From the NCBI RefSeq assembly GCF_000069945.1, contig NC_010545.1:1488001-1552000 (forward strand): a DNA stretch of 64,000 nt, read 5' to 3'. Made by a program: the position numbers and the translations under genes. How positions within the stretch are numbered: the stretch's first letter is position 1; the number at the start of each line of letters is the position of its first letter. The stretch comes from Corynebacterium urealyticum DSM 7109 (GTDB lineage Bacteria; Actinomycetota; Actinomycetes; Mycobacteriales; Mycobacteriaceae). The notes beneath the pieces are model-generated. The model ran no database searches. It saw only the letters and a program-made list of their open reading frames with translations, and was not told the origin of the DNA. This document shows, one piece after another, positions 52,445-62,235 of this stretch.

Positions 52445-55273
52445 ATGGCCAACAAGCCACAATCAGACTCCGAGGACCGCCGCACACCCAGCGTCGGTGA
52501 GGACACCCACTTCGGCAACATCCGCGACGGGGTGGCGTCCTACCTCGTCGACAGCGACCCGGAGGAAACCCAGGAGTGGATGGACTCCCTGGACGGGCTG
52601 CTCGACAACGCCGGCCCGGACCGCGGCCGCTACCTCATGCTCCGCCTCCTCGAGCGCGCCACCGCCAAGCGCGTTCCCCTGCCGCCGCTGACCTCCACCG
52701 ACTACGTCAACACCATCCCCACCACCATGGAACCGGAGTTCCCCGGTGACGAGGAGATGGAGAAGCGCTACCGTCGCTGGACCCGCTGGAACGCGGCGGT
52801 GATGGTGCACCGCGCCCAGCGCTCCGGCATCGGGGTGGGCGGGCACATCTCCACCTACGCCTCCGCCGCTCCCCTCTACGAGGTCGGACTGAACCACTTC
52901 TTCCGCGGCAAGGACCACCCCGGCGGCGGCGACCACATCTTCTTCCAGGGCCACGCCTCCCCCGGCATGTACGCCCGCGCCTACCTCGAGGGCCGCCTCA
53001 GCGAAGAACAGCTGGACGCCTTCCGCCAGGAGGCCTCCAAGCCAGAGGTCGGCCTGCCCTCCTACCCGCACCCGCACGGCATGCCCGAGTTCTGGGAATT
53101 CCCCACCGTCTCCATGGGTCTGGGACCACTCAACGCGATCTACCAGGCACGCTTCAACCGCTACCTGCACGACCGCGGCCTGAAGGACACCTCCGAACAG
53201 CACGTCTGGGCCTTCCTCGGCGACGGCGAAATGGACGAGCCGGAATCCCGCGGCGCGATCCAGATGGCCGCCCTGCACAACCTGGACAACCTCACCTTCG
53301 TTGTGAACTGCAACCTCCAGCGCCTCGACGGGCCGGTCCGCGGCAACACGAAGATCATCCAGGAGCTGGAGAGCTTCTTCCGCGGTGCCGGATGGAACGT
53401 CATCAAGGTCATCTGGGGCCGCGAGTGGGACGAACTGCTCGAAAAGGATAAGGACGGCGCGCTCGTCGACGTCATGAACAACACCTCGGACGGCGACTAC
53501 CAGACCTTCAAGGCCAACGACGGCGCCTACGTCCGCGAGCACTTCTTCAACCGCGACCCCCGCACCAAGAAGCTCGTCGAGGATATGAGCGACGAGGAGA
53601 TCTGGGCGCTGCCCCGCGGCGGCCACGACTATCGCAAGATCTACGCCGCCTACGCCCGCGCGATGGAGACGAAGGACCAGCCGACCGTCATCCTCGCGCA
53701 CACGATTAAGGGCTACGGCCTGGGCCACAACTTCGAGGGTCGCAACGCCACCCACCAGATGAAGAGCCTCAGCCTCGAGGATCTGAAGCAGTTCCGCACC
53801 AAGCAGGACATCCCCATCAGCGACGAGACGCTGGAGAAGGACCCCGAGCTGCCGCCGTACTACCACCCGGGCGCGGACGCCCCGGAGATCGAGTACATGC
53901 TGAACCGCCGCAAGGAGCTCGGCGGCTTCCTGCCGGAGCGTCGCCAGCACTTCGAGCCGCTCGCCGTACCCGAGGTGGAGACCATGCGCAGCGCCCTGAA
54001 GGGCTCCGGCAAGCAGAAGGTCGCCACCACCATGGCGCTGGTGCGCATCGTGCGAGATTTCATGCGCGACGAGACCATGGCCGAGCGCCTGGTGCCGATC
54101 ATCCCGGACGAGGCCCGCACCTTCGGCCTGGATTCCTGGTTCCCGACGCTGAAGATCTACAACACCCACGGGCAGAACTACACCCCGGTGGACCACGACC
54201 TCATGCTGAGCTACCGGGAAGCCAAGGACGGCCAGATCCTCCACGAGGGCATCACCGAGGCCGGTTCCGTGGGCAGCTTCATCGCCGCCGGCAGCAGCTA
54301 CGCCACCCACGGCAAGGCCATGATCCCGCTGTACATCTTCTACTCGATGTTCGGGTTCCAGCGCACCGGGGACTCCATCTGGGCGGCCGCCGACCAAATG
54401 AGCCGCGGTTTCCTGATCGGCGCGACCGCCGGGCGCACCACCCTGACCGGCGAGGGGCTGCAGCACATGGATGGCCACTCCCCTGTTCTGGCGACCACCA
54501 ACCCGGCCGTCGTGACCTACGACCCGGCGTTCGCCTACGAGATCGCCCACATCCTGCGCGACGGCGTGCAGCGCATGTACGGCGAAGGCTCCGGCCCGGA
54601 CGGCGACGGCCAGGGCGAGGACGTCATCTACTACCTCACCGTCTACAACGAGCCGATGCACCAGCCTGCCCAGCCAGAGAACCTGGACGTCGAGGGGCTG
54701 CTCAAGGGCATCTACCTGTGGAGCCCGGCGGACAAGCTGGTCGGCATCGACGAGGGCATCACCGGGGACGCGGGCGAGGCCGAGGAGCTGGAGCACACCG
54801 CGAACATCCTCGCCTCCGGCGTGGGCATGGGCCAGGCCATCCGCGCCAAGCAGATGCTCGCCCACTACGGGGTCAACACCAATATCTTCTCCGTAACCAG
54901 CTGGAACGAGCTGGCCCGCGATGGCCAGGAGGCCGGGCTGGAGGAGCTGCGCAACCCGGGCGAGGAGCCGCGCACTCCGTATATCCAGCAGGTGCTGGAG
55001 GGCTACGACGGCCCGTTCATCGCGGTCAGCGACTTCGCTACCGCGCTGCACGAGCAGGTGCGCCGCTGGGTGCCGGGTGATTTCATCAACCTGGGTGCCG
55101 ATGGCTTTGGTTTCTCCGATACCCGCGCCGCCGCCCGCCGTTACTTCAACATCGACGCCGAGTCCATCGTGGTTGCTACTTTGCTCAGCTTGGCTCGTGA
55201 GGGGAAGATTGATCGGAAGATCGCCATCAAGGTCGCCGAGGACCTGAACGTCGGCGACCCGACGAAGGCTTAA
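52445..55273 (+). CDS. aceE: Pyruvate dehydrogenase E1 component (homodimeric type)
   Basis: Thiamine-diphosphate enzyme that decarboxylates pyruvate and feeds the acetyl group to the E2 core. The 942 residues are the homodimeric actinobacterial/gamma-proteobacterial type. The ThDP motif starts at [12 protein letters not shown] (about 257-268) and ends near [12 protein letters not shown]; the N-terminal domain includes [27 protein letters not shown] 52445 is chosen, five nt after GAGGAGG; an in-frame GTG at 52430 precedes it. It is followed by an acyl carrier protein gene at 36 bp, a neighbourhood known in corynebacteria. Confidence 0.97.
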   Translation: MANKPQSDSEDRRTPSVGEDTHFGNIRDGVASYLVDSDPEETQEWMDSLDGLLDNAGPDRGRYLMLRLLERATAKRVPLPPLTSTDYVNTIPTTMEPEFPGDEEMEKRYRRWTRWNAAVMVHRAQRSGIGVGGHISTYASAAPLYEVGLNHFFRGKDHPGGGDHIFFQGHASPGMYARAYLEGRLSEEQLDAFRQEASKPEVGLPSYPHPHGMPEFWEFPTVSMGLGPLNAIYQARFNRYLHDRGLKDTSEQHVWAFLGDGEMDEPESRGAIQMAALHNLDNLTFVVNCNLQRLDGPVRGNTKIIQELESFFRGAGWNVIKVIWGREWDELLEKDKDGALVDVMNNTSDGDYQTFKANDGAYVREHFFNRDPRTKKLVEDMSDEEIWALPRGGHDYRKIYAAYARAMETKDQPTVILAHTIKGYGLGHNFEGRNATHQMKSLSLEDLKQFRTKQDIPISDETLEKDPELPPYYHPGADAPEIEYMLNRRKELGGFLPERRQHFEPLAVPEVETMRSALKGSGKQKVATTMALVRIVRDFMRDETMAERLVPIIPDEARTFGLDSWFPTLKIYNTHGQNYTPVDHDLMLSYREAKDGQILHEGITEAGSVGSFIAAGSSYATHGKAMIPLYIFYSMFGFQRTGDSIWAAADQMSRGFLIGATAGRTTLTGEGLQHMDGHSPVLATTNPAVVTYDPAFAYEIAHILRDGVQRMYGEGSGPDGDGQGEDVIYYLTVYNEPMHQPAQPENLDVEGLLKGIYLWSPADKLVGIDEGITGDAGEAEELEHTANILASGVGMGQAIRAKQMLAHYGVNTNIFSVTSWNELARDGQEAGLEELRNPGEEPRTPYIQQVLEGYDGPFIAVSDFATALHEQVRRWVPGDFINLGADGFGFSDTRAAARRYFNIDAESIVVATLLSLAREGKIDRKIAIKVAEDLNVGDPTKA

Positions 55274-55309
55274 GGTTCAGGAAGTTTAGGACGTTCAGGA
55301 AGGTAAGCA

Positions 55310-55717
55310 ATGCCCGAGAATTCTTCTGCCGCCCCGCAATCCGGCCTCTCCGAGGACGCGAAGGCCAAGCTCGCCGCAGCCCTCGGCGGCTCGGTCGGCG
55401 CGGCGGGTGAGGAACCCGCTGCGAAGGCCGCGGGGTCCACTGCGAAGGCTAAGGCCGCGGAGGCTCCCGCCGAGGAGGCCGGGGTGGCTGCCGGGCTGGC
55501 CCGCATCATCGAGGCCGCCTCTGGTCTGCCCCTGGAGGAGATCACCCCGAACGCCCGGATCGAGGAGGACCTCGCGATCGATTCGCTGTCGCGGATCGAC
55601 ATCATCACCCAGGCCGAGGATAAGTTCGGGGTGCGCATCGACGAGATGGACCTGCAGGCCAGCATGACGGTGAAGGAATTCGCCGAGCTCATCGAGGCCC
55701 GGCAGGCGGGCAACTAG
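55310..55717 (+). CDS. Acyl carrier protein with Ala-rich N-terminal extension
   Basis: Carries acyl chains on 4'-phosphopantetheine attached to Ser92 in the IDSLSRID motif. The C-terminal 80 residues form a normal ACP; the first 55 are Ala/Lys/Glu-rich and absent from short ACPs, giving 135 residues. The extension may be a flexible tether or, as in mycobacterial AcpM, an added tail, though here it is at the N-terminus. It follows aceE by 36 bp and precedes a serine hydrolase, so an operon is likely. Confidence 0.92.
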   Translation: MPENSSAAPQSGLSEDAKAKLAAALGGSVGAAGEEPAAKAAGSTAKAKAAEAPAEEAGVAAGLARIIEAASGLPLEEITPNARIEEDLAIDSLSRIDIITQAEDKFGVRIDEMDLQASMTVKEFAELIEARQAGN

Positions 55718-55748
55718 ACGGCGACGGGACAGCACCGAGAAAGGACAT

Positions 55749-56642
55749 TTGCGAGTAAGCATGACTGATTCCGCAATCACGGATGTGCTCAACCAGGTCG
55801 CGGACTGGCCGGTGAACAACGTGGCGGCCGCGGCCATCACGCTCGGGGGTGGGGACGACGCCGACGGCACGGGAGGCGAGGCTGACGTCGTTACCCACGG
55901 CGACATGGAGCACGTCTTCCAGCTGGCCAGTGTCTCGAAGCTCATCACCGCCTACGCCACCCTGATGGCCGTCGAGGAGGGCGCCTTCGAGCTGGACGAT
56001 AAGGTCCCGGCCGAGCTGGTGCCCTCCTTCGAGGAGCCCCCGACTGTTCGCGAGCTGCTCTCCCACGCCTCCGGCATCGAGTTCCGGAAGCACCGGCAGA
56101 TGCGCCCGGCGCACACCCGGCGCATCTACTCCTCGGCGGGCTACGAGGTGCTGGCCAGCTTCATCGAGCAGGCCACCGAGATGTCCTTCGCGGAGTACGT
56201 GCAGCTTGGCATCTGCGAGCCGTTGGGCATCGAGATCACCGTCGAAGGCTCCGCTGGCCACGGCTTCAGCGCCTCGGCGTCCGCGGTGACCACCCTAGCC
56301 GAGGAGTTCCTGCGCCCGAAGCTGCTCGCGGAGCAGACCGTAGCCGAGGCGCTGACCGTGCAGTTCCCCGACCTGGTGGGTGTTGTGCCTGGTTATGGCC
56401 GCCAGACCCCGTGCCCATGGGGCCTGGGTTTTGAGATTCACGGGGAGAAGAAGCCCCACTGGATGGGAGAGAACATGCCCGCCACGGTGGCCGGGCACTT
56501 CGGCCAGTCCGGCACCTTCCTGTGGTTCGCCCCAGAGCAGGGGCTGGCCGCGGTGGTGCTCACCGACGAGCCTTTCGGCGACTGGTCCAAGGACCGGTGG
56601 CCGGAGTTCAACGCCCAGCTGTGGGAGGCGATGGCCAACTAG
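55749..56642 (+). CDS. Serine hydrolase of the beta-lactamase/penicillin-recognising family (class C-like)
   Basis: The protein has the active-site SxxK in VSKLITAY, the second motif as YSSAGYE (the usual YSN-type asparagine is replaced by Ser) and WFAPEQGLA later. It resembles EstB/LytM-like esterases and D-aminopeptidase relatives rather than a resistance beta-lactamase. Start is uncertain: TTG 55749 (AAAGGA only 3 nt upstream) or ATG 55761 (15 nt downstream of it). No signal peptide. About 293-297 residues. Confidence 0.85.
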   Translation: MRVSMTDSAITDVLNQVADWPVNNVAAAAITLGGGDDADGTGGEADVVTHGDMEHVFQLASVSKLITAYATLMAVEEGAFELDDKVPAELVPSFEEPPTVRELLSHASGIEFRKHRQMRPAHTRRIYSSAGYEVLASFIEQATEMSFAEYVQLGICEPLGIEITVEGSAGHGFSASASAVTTLAEEFLRPKLLAEQTVAEALTVQFPDLVGVVPGYGRQTPCPWGLGFEIHGEKKPHWMGENMPATVAGHFGQSGTFLWFAPEQGLAAVVLTDEPFGDWSKDRWPEFNAQLWEAMAN

Positions 56643-56720
56643 GCCTGCCCTGACACCAGCGACTGGGCCTTGTGAGGCCCGCTCCGGAGCGCATAGGCCT
56701 CGGCGGCAAGGCGTCGGCGG

Positions 56721-57704
56721 TTAAGCCCCGGCCTTGAGCTTCTGGATGATCGCGTTGAGCACCTGCTGGCCGGTCTCGTAAGACCCGTCTGCAGCGCGCA
56801 CGGCGATCGCGATCGGCACCACAGCGTCCGCTGCGACGGCACTGCCGTCCCCAGCTCCGCCACCGGCCACCGCACCTGCTGGCACCACGCCGAACTGGCG
56901 GACCAAATAGCCCCCGGTTTCGTCCGGCCCCCAACCGCCCTTGAAGGCGGACCCCGCCAGCTGGCCGATGCCATAGGCGTGCCCGGGCATGATCTGTCCC
57001 ATCAGCCGGTAGACCTCACCGGCGGCCGGGTCCTGCCCCGCGCCCTCCGCCAGGCCGGCAGCGAACGCAGCCTGCTGCGCCAGCGACCACCGGGTCTGCC
57101 CGTAGGCGCTAAAGCCCGGGCGGGTGACGGTCGGCTGCACCGAAACCTCCTGGCCGCTATACTCGCGGATCACCGCCGCGACCTTTTCGGCCGCAGCAGC
57201 CCCACCGCCGAGCGAGGCCCACAGCTGCTCCGCCGCGGCGTTATCCGAGGACTGAATGGCCCGGGCGGCGGCGGAGTTATCCCCTCCCCCGGAGCGCAGC
57301 GCGGCGATAGCCAGCGGCACCTTGATCGTCGACCACGCTGGCTCGGACTCGCCCCGCAACGCGCCGGCCTGCACGGCCCCGGCACCGCTGCCGAGGCTCA
57401 CGCCGACCTGTGCGCCGAACTGGGCAGAGACCTCCCGGACGATCGCATCGAGTGTCGCCTGGTCGATGGGTGCGCCCTCCGCGGTCTCCTCCCCTGTCGG
57501 TTGCGGCCCGCGCCACTCCCGGTCCCGGCCCGGCTCCGCCCCGCGCGTGGGCTTGGGCCCCACGGCCTCGCGAGGGCCGGTCTGCGCCACGGTCGGTTCC
57601 TCCTCTTCCCGGTGGTCGGTGGGAATGGTGCAGGACGCCAACCCCAGACCGGTGGCCAGGACGGTTCCCGCGATCGCCGCGCGCCGGTTAAGCGATGTAG
57701 ACAT
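56721..57704 (-). CDS. Lipoprotein with class A beta-lactamase-like domain
   Basis: Secreted lipoprotein: an N-terminal RR-containing signal and lipobox LGLASC, then a Pro/Glu/Arg-rich linker (about 30-75), then a penicillin-recognising domain with all three class A motifs, STIK (SxxK), SDN and KGG. Whether it hydrolyses beta-lactams is not decidable; the general-base region is not obvious to me. The twin-Arg start (NRRAAIAG) suggests Tat export. It overlaps the preceding gene by 17 bp and is probably cotranscribed with it. 327 residues. Confidence 0.85.
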   Translation of the reverse strand: MSTSLNRRAAIAGTVLATGLGLASCTIPTDHREEEEPTVAQTGPREAVGPKPTRGAEPGRDREWRGPQPTGEETAEGAPIDQATLDAIVREVSAQFGAQVGVSLGSGAGAVQAGALRGESEPAWSTIKVPLAIAALRSGGGDNSAAARAIQSSDNAAAEQLWASLGGGAAAAEKVAAVIREYSGQEVSVQPTVTRPGFSAYGQTRWSLAQQAAFAAGLAEGAGQDPAAGEVYRLMGQIMPGHAYGIGQLAGSAFKGGWGPDETGGYLVRQFGVVPAGAVAGGGAGDGSAVAADAVVPIAIAVRAADGSYETGQQVLNAIIQKLKAGA

Positions 57705-58704
57705 TGGCGTCGTTTCCGCCGGTGCAGTGCACGTACTCGCCGTTATCGCGGCAGCTCATGGTGTAGCTGGTGCCCGTGACATCGCTATAGGCCTCGACCA
57801 CGTGGTTGAACTCGTCCTCGTCGCCGTCCAGGTAGGCGTCCACGTAGGCATCGCGCACCGCGAGGGCGAAGCTATCGCTGGTCGGGCCGGACTTCCAGAC
57901 GCTATTCAGGTCGCCGCCCGGGTTCGAGCCCCGCGCCGAGCTGTTCACCGGGGTCGCGTACCCCGGGAGGCGCGGGTTTTTCGGACGGGACTCAGCCTCA
58001 TCGCCGGTGTCTTCGTCATCGTCCTCGCGGTTGGCGTCCTCGTCGCGGTCGTCCCCTTGAGCGTCCGCGTCCTCATCCTCGGTGCCACGGGCATCCGTTG
58101 CCTCGGACGAGCTCACGGTGGTCTGCTCGGAACTCTTCCCTTCGCCTGGCTTGCCGGTGAACCAGAAGACGGCGAAGGCCACGGCTGCCAGCAGAGCCAG
58201 AACCAGCAGCACAATGATCAGGATGTTGCGCCCGTTGGACTTCTCCTCCGGCTGCTCCTGATAGCCCTGGTTCTCGTAACCCTGGCCCTGCCACTGGCCG
58301 CCCGGGCCCGCGTAGCCCTGCTCCGGGTATCCCTGGTTGCCGTAGTTCGGCCCACCGTATCCCTGGTTGTTATAGCCCTGGGCGCCGTAGTCCTGCCCCT
58401 GCCACTGGGCGCTCTGCCCCTGGGCGCCATAGGGGTTCTGCTGCGCCCACTGCTGGGATGCGCCAGCGCCATAGCCCGCGCCAGCCTGTCCCCACTGGCC
58501 GGAGCCTTGCGATCCCCACTGGCCGGCGCCTTGCTGGGCCGACGGGCCGGCGCCCGGCTGGGCCCAGGGATTGGCGCCCTGTTGGCTCGATCCATCGGCA
58601 GTTGGGGTGTCACCTGGGCGACGGTACTGCGGTGGCTGCGGGCCCGAGGCGTCCCCGCCCTCGGCGCCGGTGTCATCAGGGTGGTGATCTTGTGGCTTCG
58701 TCAT
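57688..58704 (-). CDS. Gln/Gly/Tyr-rich single-pass membrane protein
   Basis: Uncharacterised 338-residue protein. The cytosolic N-terminus (about 1-165) is low complexity, with many Gly-Tyr, Gly-Gln-Trp and Asn-Gln-Gly-Tyr repeats resembling prion-like or scaffolding regions. One helix (ILIIVLLVLALLAAVAFAV) follows, then an external part with an acidic DED-rich linker and a small C-terminal domain with a Cys pair (CRDN...CTGG) that could form a disulfide. ATG 58704 is chosen; the longer frame from 58797 is unlikely. The design (repeat-rich cytosol, TM, small domain) is common among actinobacterial envelope proteins next to penicillin-binding-like genes. Confidence 0.75.
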   Translation of the reverse strand: MTKPQDHHPDDTGAEGGDASGPQPPQYRRPGDTPTADGSSQQGANPWAQPGAGPSAQQGAGQWGSQGSGQWGQAGAGYGAGASQQWAQQNPYGAQGQSAQWQGQDYGAQGYNNQGYGGPNYGNQGYPEQGYAGPGGQWQGQGYENQGYQEQPEEKSNGRNILIIVLLVLALLAAVAFAVFWFTGKPGEGKSSEQTTVSSSEATDARGTEDEDADAQGDDRDEDANREDDDEDTGDEAESRPKNPRLPGYATPVNSSARGSNPGGDLNSVWKSGPTSDSFALAVRDAYVDAYLDGDEDEFNHVVEAYSDVTGTSYTMSCRDNGEYVHCTGGNDANVYIA

Positions 58705-58928
58705 GCCCCTAAAGTTAGCGCACGCCGCGGACAACACCATGCACCCGAGCGACCTAAACAAACGCGTCGCAGCGCTGACCGTTAGACTGGCTTTCACAAG
58801 AGCTCATCCCGGTTCTGCGGTGCCCCGTGTGATCGGTGCCGCGTGATCGGCACCGTGTGGTCGGCGCCGTGTCACCGGTACCGGGTGATCAGCACCGCCG
58901 ACCGGCAGGCCCAAAGAAGGAGGCGATC

Positions 58929-59672
58929 GTGGCCCACCCAGCACATGCCCGATCCCGGTCCCGCCAGCTACTTTTCCTGGCGTGCACCCTCCCCGTGCTG
59001 GCCACCGCGACCGCGTGTGGCTCGGGGGAAGAAGAGCCCACCGGAAAGACGTCCGAGGCCACGAGCTCCAGCACCCAGCCCACGACGAGCAGCAGTGCGT
59101 CCCCCACCACCTCGACGAGCGATGCGGCCCCCAACCCTACCCTGGCCAGCGATACCGATCAGGCGGACGAGGGCACGCCGGAGCCGGCGACGTCGCCCCA
59201 CAACGTGGCGCCCCAACCTGACCGCAGCAACGGAGCGGCGAACACCCCGGGCACGCCGGCGCCGAGCGCGCCGGACTACAACTGCCGCAACCGCAGCGCC
59301 CCACCGCTGAACAACACCACCATCCCGATGGCTGGCGGCGGCAGCTTCCACTACACGCTGAAGGCGAACCGCTATAACCCCTGCAAGACGCTGTCCTGGA
59401 TCCACATCGCCGGCGAGCACGACGGGCCCAAGGAGGCCGTGCTGCTCTATCACAACGGCAACCCGGTGAACTCCCCACAACCGCGGCTGATCACCGCCGT
59501 CACCGGGATTCAGCGCCTCGGGGACGGCGCCGTCCAGGTCACCTACCGCACCGCGCAGGGTGCGACCGGCTCCGTCACGACGCGGGCGACCGGTAACGGC
59601 GTCCAGGAGGAATCCAACCTTCCGCCGAATGTGGACAGCAGCGCGCCGCGACTGGCCGGGGCGCATAGCTAA
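58929..59672 (+). CDS. Predicted lipoprotein, Ser/Thr-rich
   Basis: A 247-residue exported protein. GTG 58929 has AAGGAGG just upstream; the frame's earlier ATG is rejected. The signal peptide ends with a lipobox-like ATAC. A Ser/Thr-rich linker (about 45-105) leads to a C-terminal globular domain with conserved Cys (YNCRNRSAPPLNN, NPCKTLSWIHI) and phrases LLYHNGNPVN and GDGAVQVTYR, typical of small LppP/LprE-like actinobacterial lipoproteins. Function unknown. Confidence 0.82.
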   Translation: MAHPAHARSRSRQLLFLACTLPVLATATACGSGEEEPTGKTSEATSSSTQPTTSSSASPTTSTSDAAPNPTLASDTDQADEGTPEPATSPHNVAPQPDRSNGAANTPGTPAPSAPDYNCRNRSAPPLNNTTIPMAGGGSFHYTLKANRYNPCKTLSWIHIAGEHDGPKEAVLLYHNGNPVNSPQPRLITAVTGIQRLGDGAVQVTYRTAQGATGSVTTRATGNGVQEESNLPPNVDSSAPRLAGAHS

Positions 59673-59853
59673 GCTCAGCCACGGCAGCACTGGCTCAGCA
59701 CCGCAGTGCTGGCCTAAACACCGCCCACAGCCATCTGACACCTGGCGCTGACCGGCGTTTTGGGGACGCCTGCCCCCGCCTTCACTACACTGAATGCATT
59801 TATGCCGAAATCACTACACATTTCGGCGAGCAAGTGTGAGGAAGGACCCCACC

Positions 59854-61998
59854 GTGTCAGAGAACCCACGTGGCCTGCCACCCGAACAGACAGCCGCACA
59901 GCGGCGTAAGGAAGCCGCAGCCGGCGCGCAGCGGGCCGCCGAACGTGCCCATCAGGAACGCGCCCGGCGCCGCGAAACCCAGACCGCAATGACCAGGCGC
60001 GCCCGCATCGCCCTGGCGCAGGCCTCCAGCGGCGAGCGCTCCATCCACCCGGCACTGATCCCGGGCATCGACGTCGAAAACACCGACGCGGAGTTCAAGA
60101 CCAACAAGCCGGTCTTTGCGGTGGCTCTCGCGGCCGCCATCGCCGTGCTGGCGTGGGCGATCATTGCCCCTGAAAACCTCGCTGAAACCGGTGGGGCCAT
60201 GCGCGAGTGGGTGGTCATCCACTTCGGCTGGATGTTCACCACCATCATGGTCGCCGCCCTGGTGTTCCTGCTGGTCGTGGGGCTTGGACCGACGGGCAAG
60301 ATCCGGCTCGGCCAGGACGATTCCGAGCCCGAGTTCTCCACCTTTGCCTGGATCTCCATGCTCTTCGCCGCCGGCCTGGGCATCGGCCTGATCTTTTACG
60401 GTCCGATGGAGCCGCTGACCCACTTCCTCAGCCCGCCGCCGTTTGCTGGCGTGGAAGCGGGAACGCAGGACGCCGTGTTCCCAGCGCTGACCGCCGCGGT
60501 CCTCCACCAGGCCTCCCTGCCGTGGGTGGTCTATGCGCTGGTCGGCGGGTCCATTGCCTATGCTTCCTTCCGCCGTGGCCGCCTGCCGCTGATCTCCTCG
60601 CTCTTCGAGCCACTGATCACCGACCCGAATAACAGGGTCGCGGGCAAGATCATCGACATCTTCGCCGTCCTGGTCACCCTGTTCGGCACCGCGACCTCCC
60701 TGGGCATCGGCGCCCTGCAGATCCGCACGGGCACGTCGATCATCACCGGCAATCCCCTGGAGGGCGACGGCGTGATGGTGGCGATCATCTCCATCCTCAC
60801 CGTGATCTTTATCTTCTCCGCGACCTCGGGGGTCAAGCGTGGCATCCGCATACTGTCGAATACGAACATGGGTCTGGTCATCTCCCTGGGCCTGTTCGTG
60901 CTGATCACCGGCCCAACGCTGTTCATCTTCGACCTGCTGCCGGTCACGGTGATGCAGCTGATCCAGAACTTCATCGACATGATGTCCACCAACCCCTCCG
61001 AGGGCCCGGTGGAGAAGGAGTTCGTCACCGCCTACACCATGCTCTTCTGGGCCTGGTGGATCTCCTGGTCCCCGTTCGTGGGCATGTTCATCGCGAAGAT
61101 CTCCAAGGGCCGCACTCTGCGCCAGTTCGTCACCGTGGTGCTGCTCGTCCCGTCGGGCCTGTCTATCGCCTGGTTCGTCGTCTTCGGCGGCACCACCATC
61201 TGGCGCACCCTCAACGGCGACCCGATCGAGATCAAGGGCTCGGGCGAGAACGTCATGTTCGACCTCATCGACAAGCTGCCGTTCTCTGGCTTGGTGAACA
61301 TCATCGCGCTGATCGCGATCATCATCTTCTTCAACACGGCCGCGGACTCCGCGACGAACGTGATGGGCTCGATGTCCCAGAGCGGTCGCCCGGTGCCTTC
61401 CCTGCCCGTGACGATCATCTGGGGTACCGCTCTTGGTTCGGTCGCCCTCTTCCTGCTTCTCGCTGGTGGCGACGACGCCCTCTCCGGCCTGCAGGCCATC
61501 ATGGTCTCCTGTGCACTGCCGTTCGCGGTGATCCTCATCGGCGTGATGGTGGCGTGGACGAAGGACCTGCACAATGACCCGGTGATGCTGCGTCGCCGTT
61601 TCGCCGTGGAAGCGATCGACCGGGGCGTGCGCCGGGGCCTGGACGAGCACGATGGCCACTTCATCTTCGGCGCCACCCAGGTGCCGGAGGGCCAGGGTGC
61701 TGCTGAAGCCGTGGACGTGGAGGACGAGTCCTTCCACACCTGGTACACCGACAATGCCTCGGAGGACTACATCGTCCACAAGCTGGAAGAGAAGGCCGGC
61801 GCACAGATCGAGCGGGAAGAGTTCGAGCAGGCCGTCGCTGACGCTGAGGCCCGGGCCGAGGCAGAGGCCGAGATCGCCAACGATGCCCGAGCGATGGAGG
61901 ACTACTGGACTGAACGTGTCTCCGGATCTAATTCTGATTCGGACACGGAGGAACACTCCAAGGAAGACGCAGACAGCGAAGACGATAGTTCCCGCTAG
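59854..61998 (+). CDS. BCCT-family osmolyte transporter
   Basis: Sodium- or proton-coupled transporter of betaine, ectoine, proline or carnitine-type solutes, 714 residues with twelve helices. GTG 59854 has AGGAAGGA upstream. The BCCT Trp motif is FWAWWISWSPFVGMFIAKISKGRT in helix 8. Long polar N-terminal (about 60 residues) and acidic C-terminal (about 100) tails resemble those that sense osmotic change in corynebacterial BetP and EctP. Substrate not assigned. Confidence 0.92.
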   Translation: MSENPRGLPPEQTAAQRRKEAAAGAQRAAERAHQERARRRETQTAMTRRARIALAQASSGERSIHPALIPGIDVENTDAEFKTNKPVFAVALAAAIAVLAWAIIAPENLAETGGAMREWVVIHFGWMFTTIMVAALVFLLVVGLGPTGKIRLGQDDSEPEFSTFAWISMLFAAGLGIGLIFYGPMEPLTHFLSPPPFAGVEAGTQDAVFPALTAAVLHQASLPWVVYALVGGSIAYASFRRGRLPLISSLFEPLITDPNNRVAGKIIDIFAVLVTLFGTATSLGIGALQIRTGTSIITGNPLEGDGVMVAIISILTVIFIFSATSGVKRGIRILSNTNMGLVISLGLFVLITGPTLFIFDLLPVTVMQLIQNFIDMMSTNPSEGPVEKEFVTAYTMLFWAWWISWSPFVGMFIAKISKGRTLRQFVTVVLLVPSGLSIAWFVVFGGTTIWRTLNGDPIEIKGSGENVMFDLIDKLPFSGLVNIIALIAIIIFFNTAADSATNVMGSMSQSGRPVPSLPVTIIWGTALGSVALFLLLAGGDDALSGLQAIMVSCALPFAVILIGVMVAWTKDLHNDPVMLRRRFAVEAIDRGVRRGLDEHDGHFIFGATQVPEGQGAAEAVDVEDESFHTWYTDNASEDYIVHKLEEKAGAQIEREEFEQAVADAEARAEAEAEIANDARAMEDYWTERVSGSNSDSDTEEHSKEDADSEDDSSR

Positions 61999-62054
61999 CT
62001 CCGGTTAGCGCGGTGGCGCGTACCCCTCCCAGCATGCGCCCCGGCTGTGGAAAG

Positions 62055-62088
62055 AAATATGGCCCAGGCTGTGCAGCCTGGGCCTTTT
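62055..62088. terminator. Bidirectional terminator between BCCT and tRNA-Asn
   Basis: Perfect 10-bp stem GGCCCAGGCT/AGCCTGGGCC with a 4-nt loop. TTTT follows on the plus strand and ATATTTCTTT on the minus strand, serving both the transporter and the tRNA. Confidence 0.85.
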
Positions 62089-62089
62089 G

Positions 62090-62161
62090 CTCCCCCAGCT
62101 GGATTCGAACCAGCAACCACTCGATTAACAGTCGAGTGCTCTGCCATTGAGCTATGGGGGA
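62090..62161 (-). tRNA. tRNA-Asn(GTT), copy 1
   Basis: 72-nt cloverleaf with acceptor TCCCCCA/TGGGGGA, D arm AGCTCAATGGCAGAGC, anticodon loop CTGTTAA (GTT), T loop TTCGAAT. Sequence identical to copy 2. Confidence 0.96.
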
Positions 62162-62235
62162 ATGCTCACGAGGAAGCTTACTAAGGCTTACCCCGTCCAC
62201 CAAATCCTGTCACCACCCCCAGCCCGGTACTGGGA

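Noticed and set aside
52463..55051. 862-codon minus-strand frame
   Set aside because: Complement of aceE; Val/Leu/Gly-rich shadow.
58828..58900. Imperfect GTGATCGGCACCG-like repeats before the lipoprotein gene
   Set aside because: Only about three degenerate copies with irregular spacing; could be chance in GC-rich DNA.
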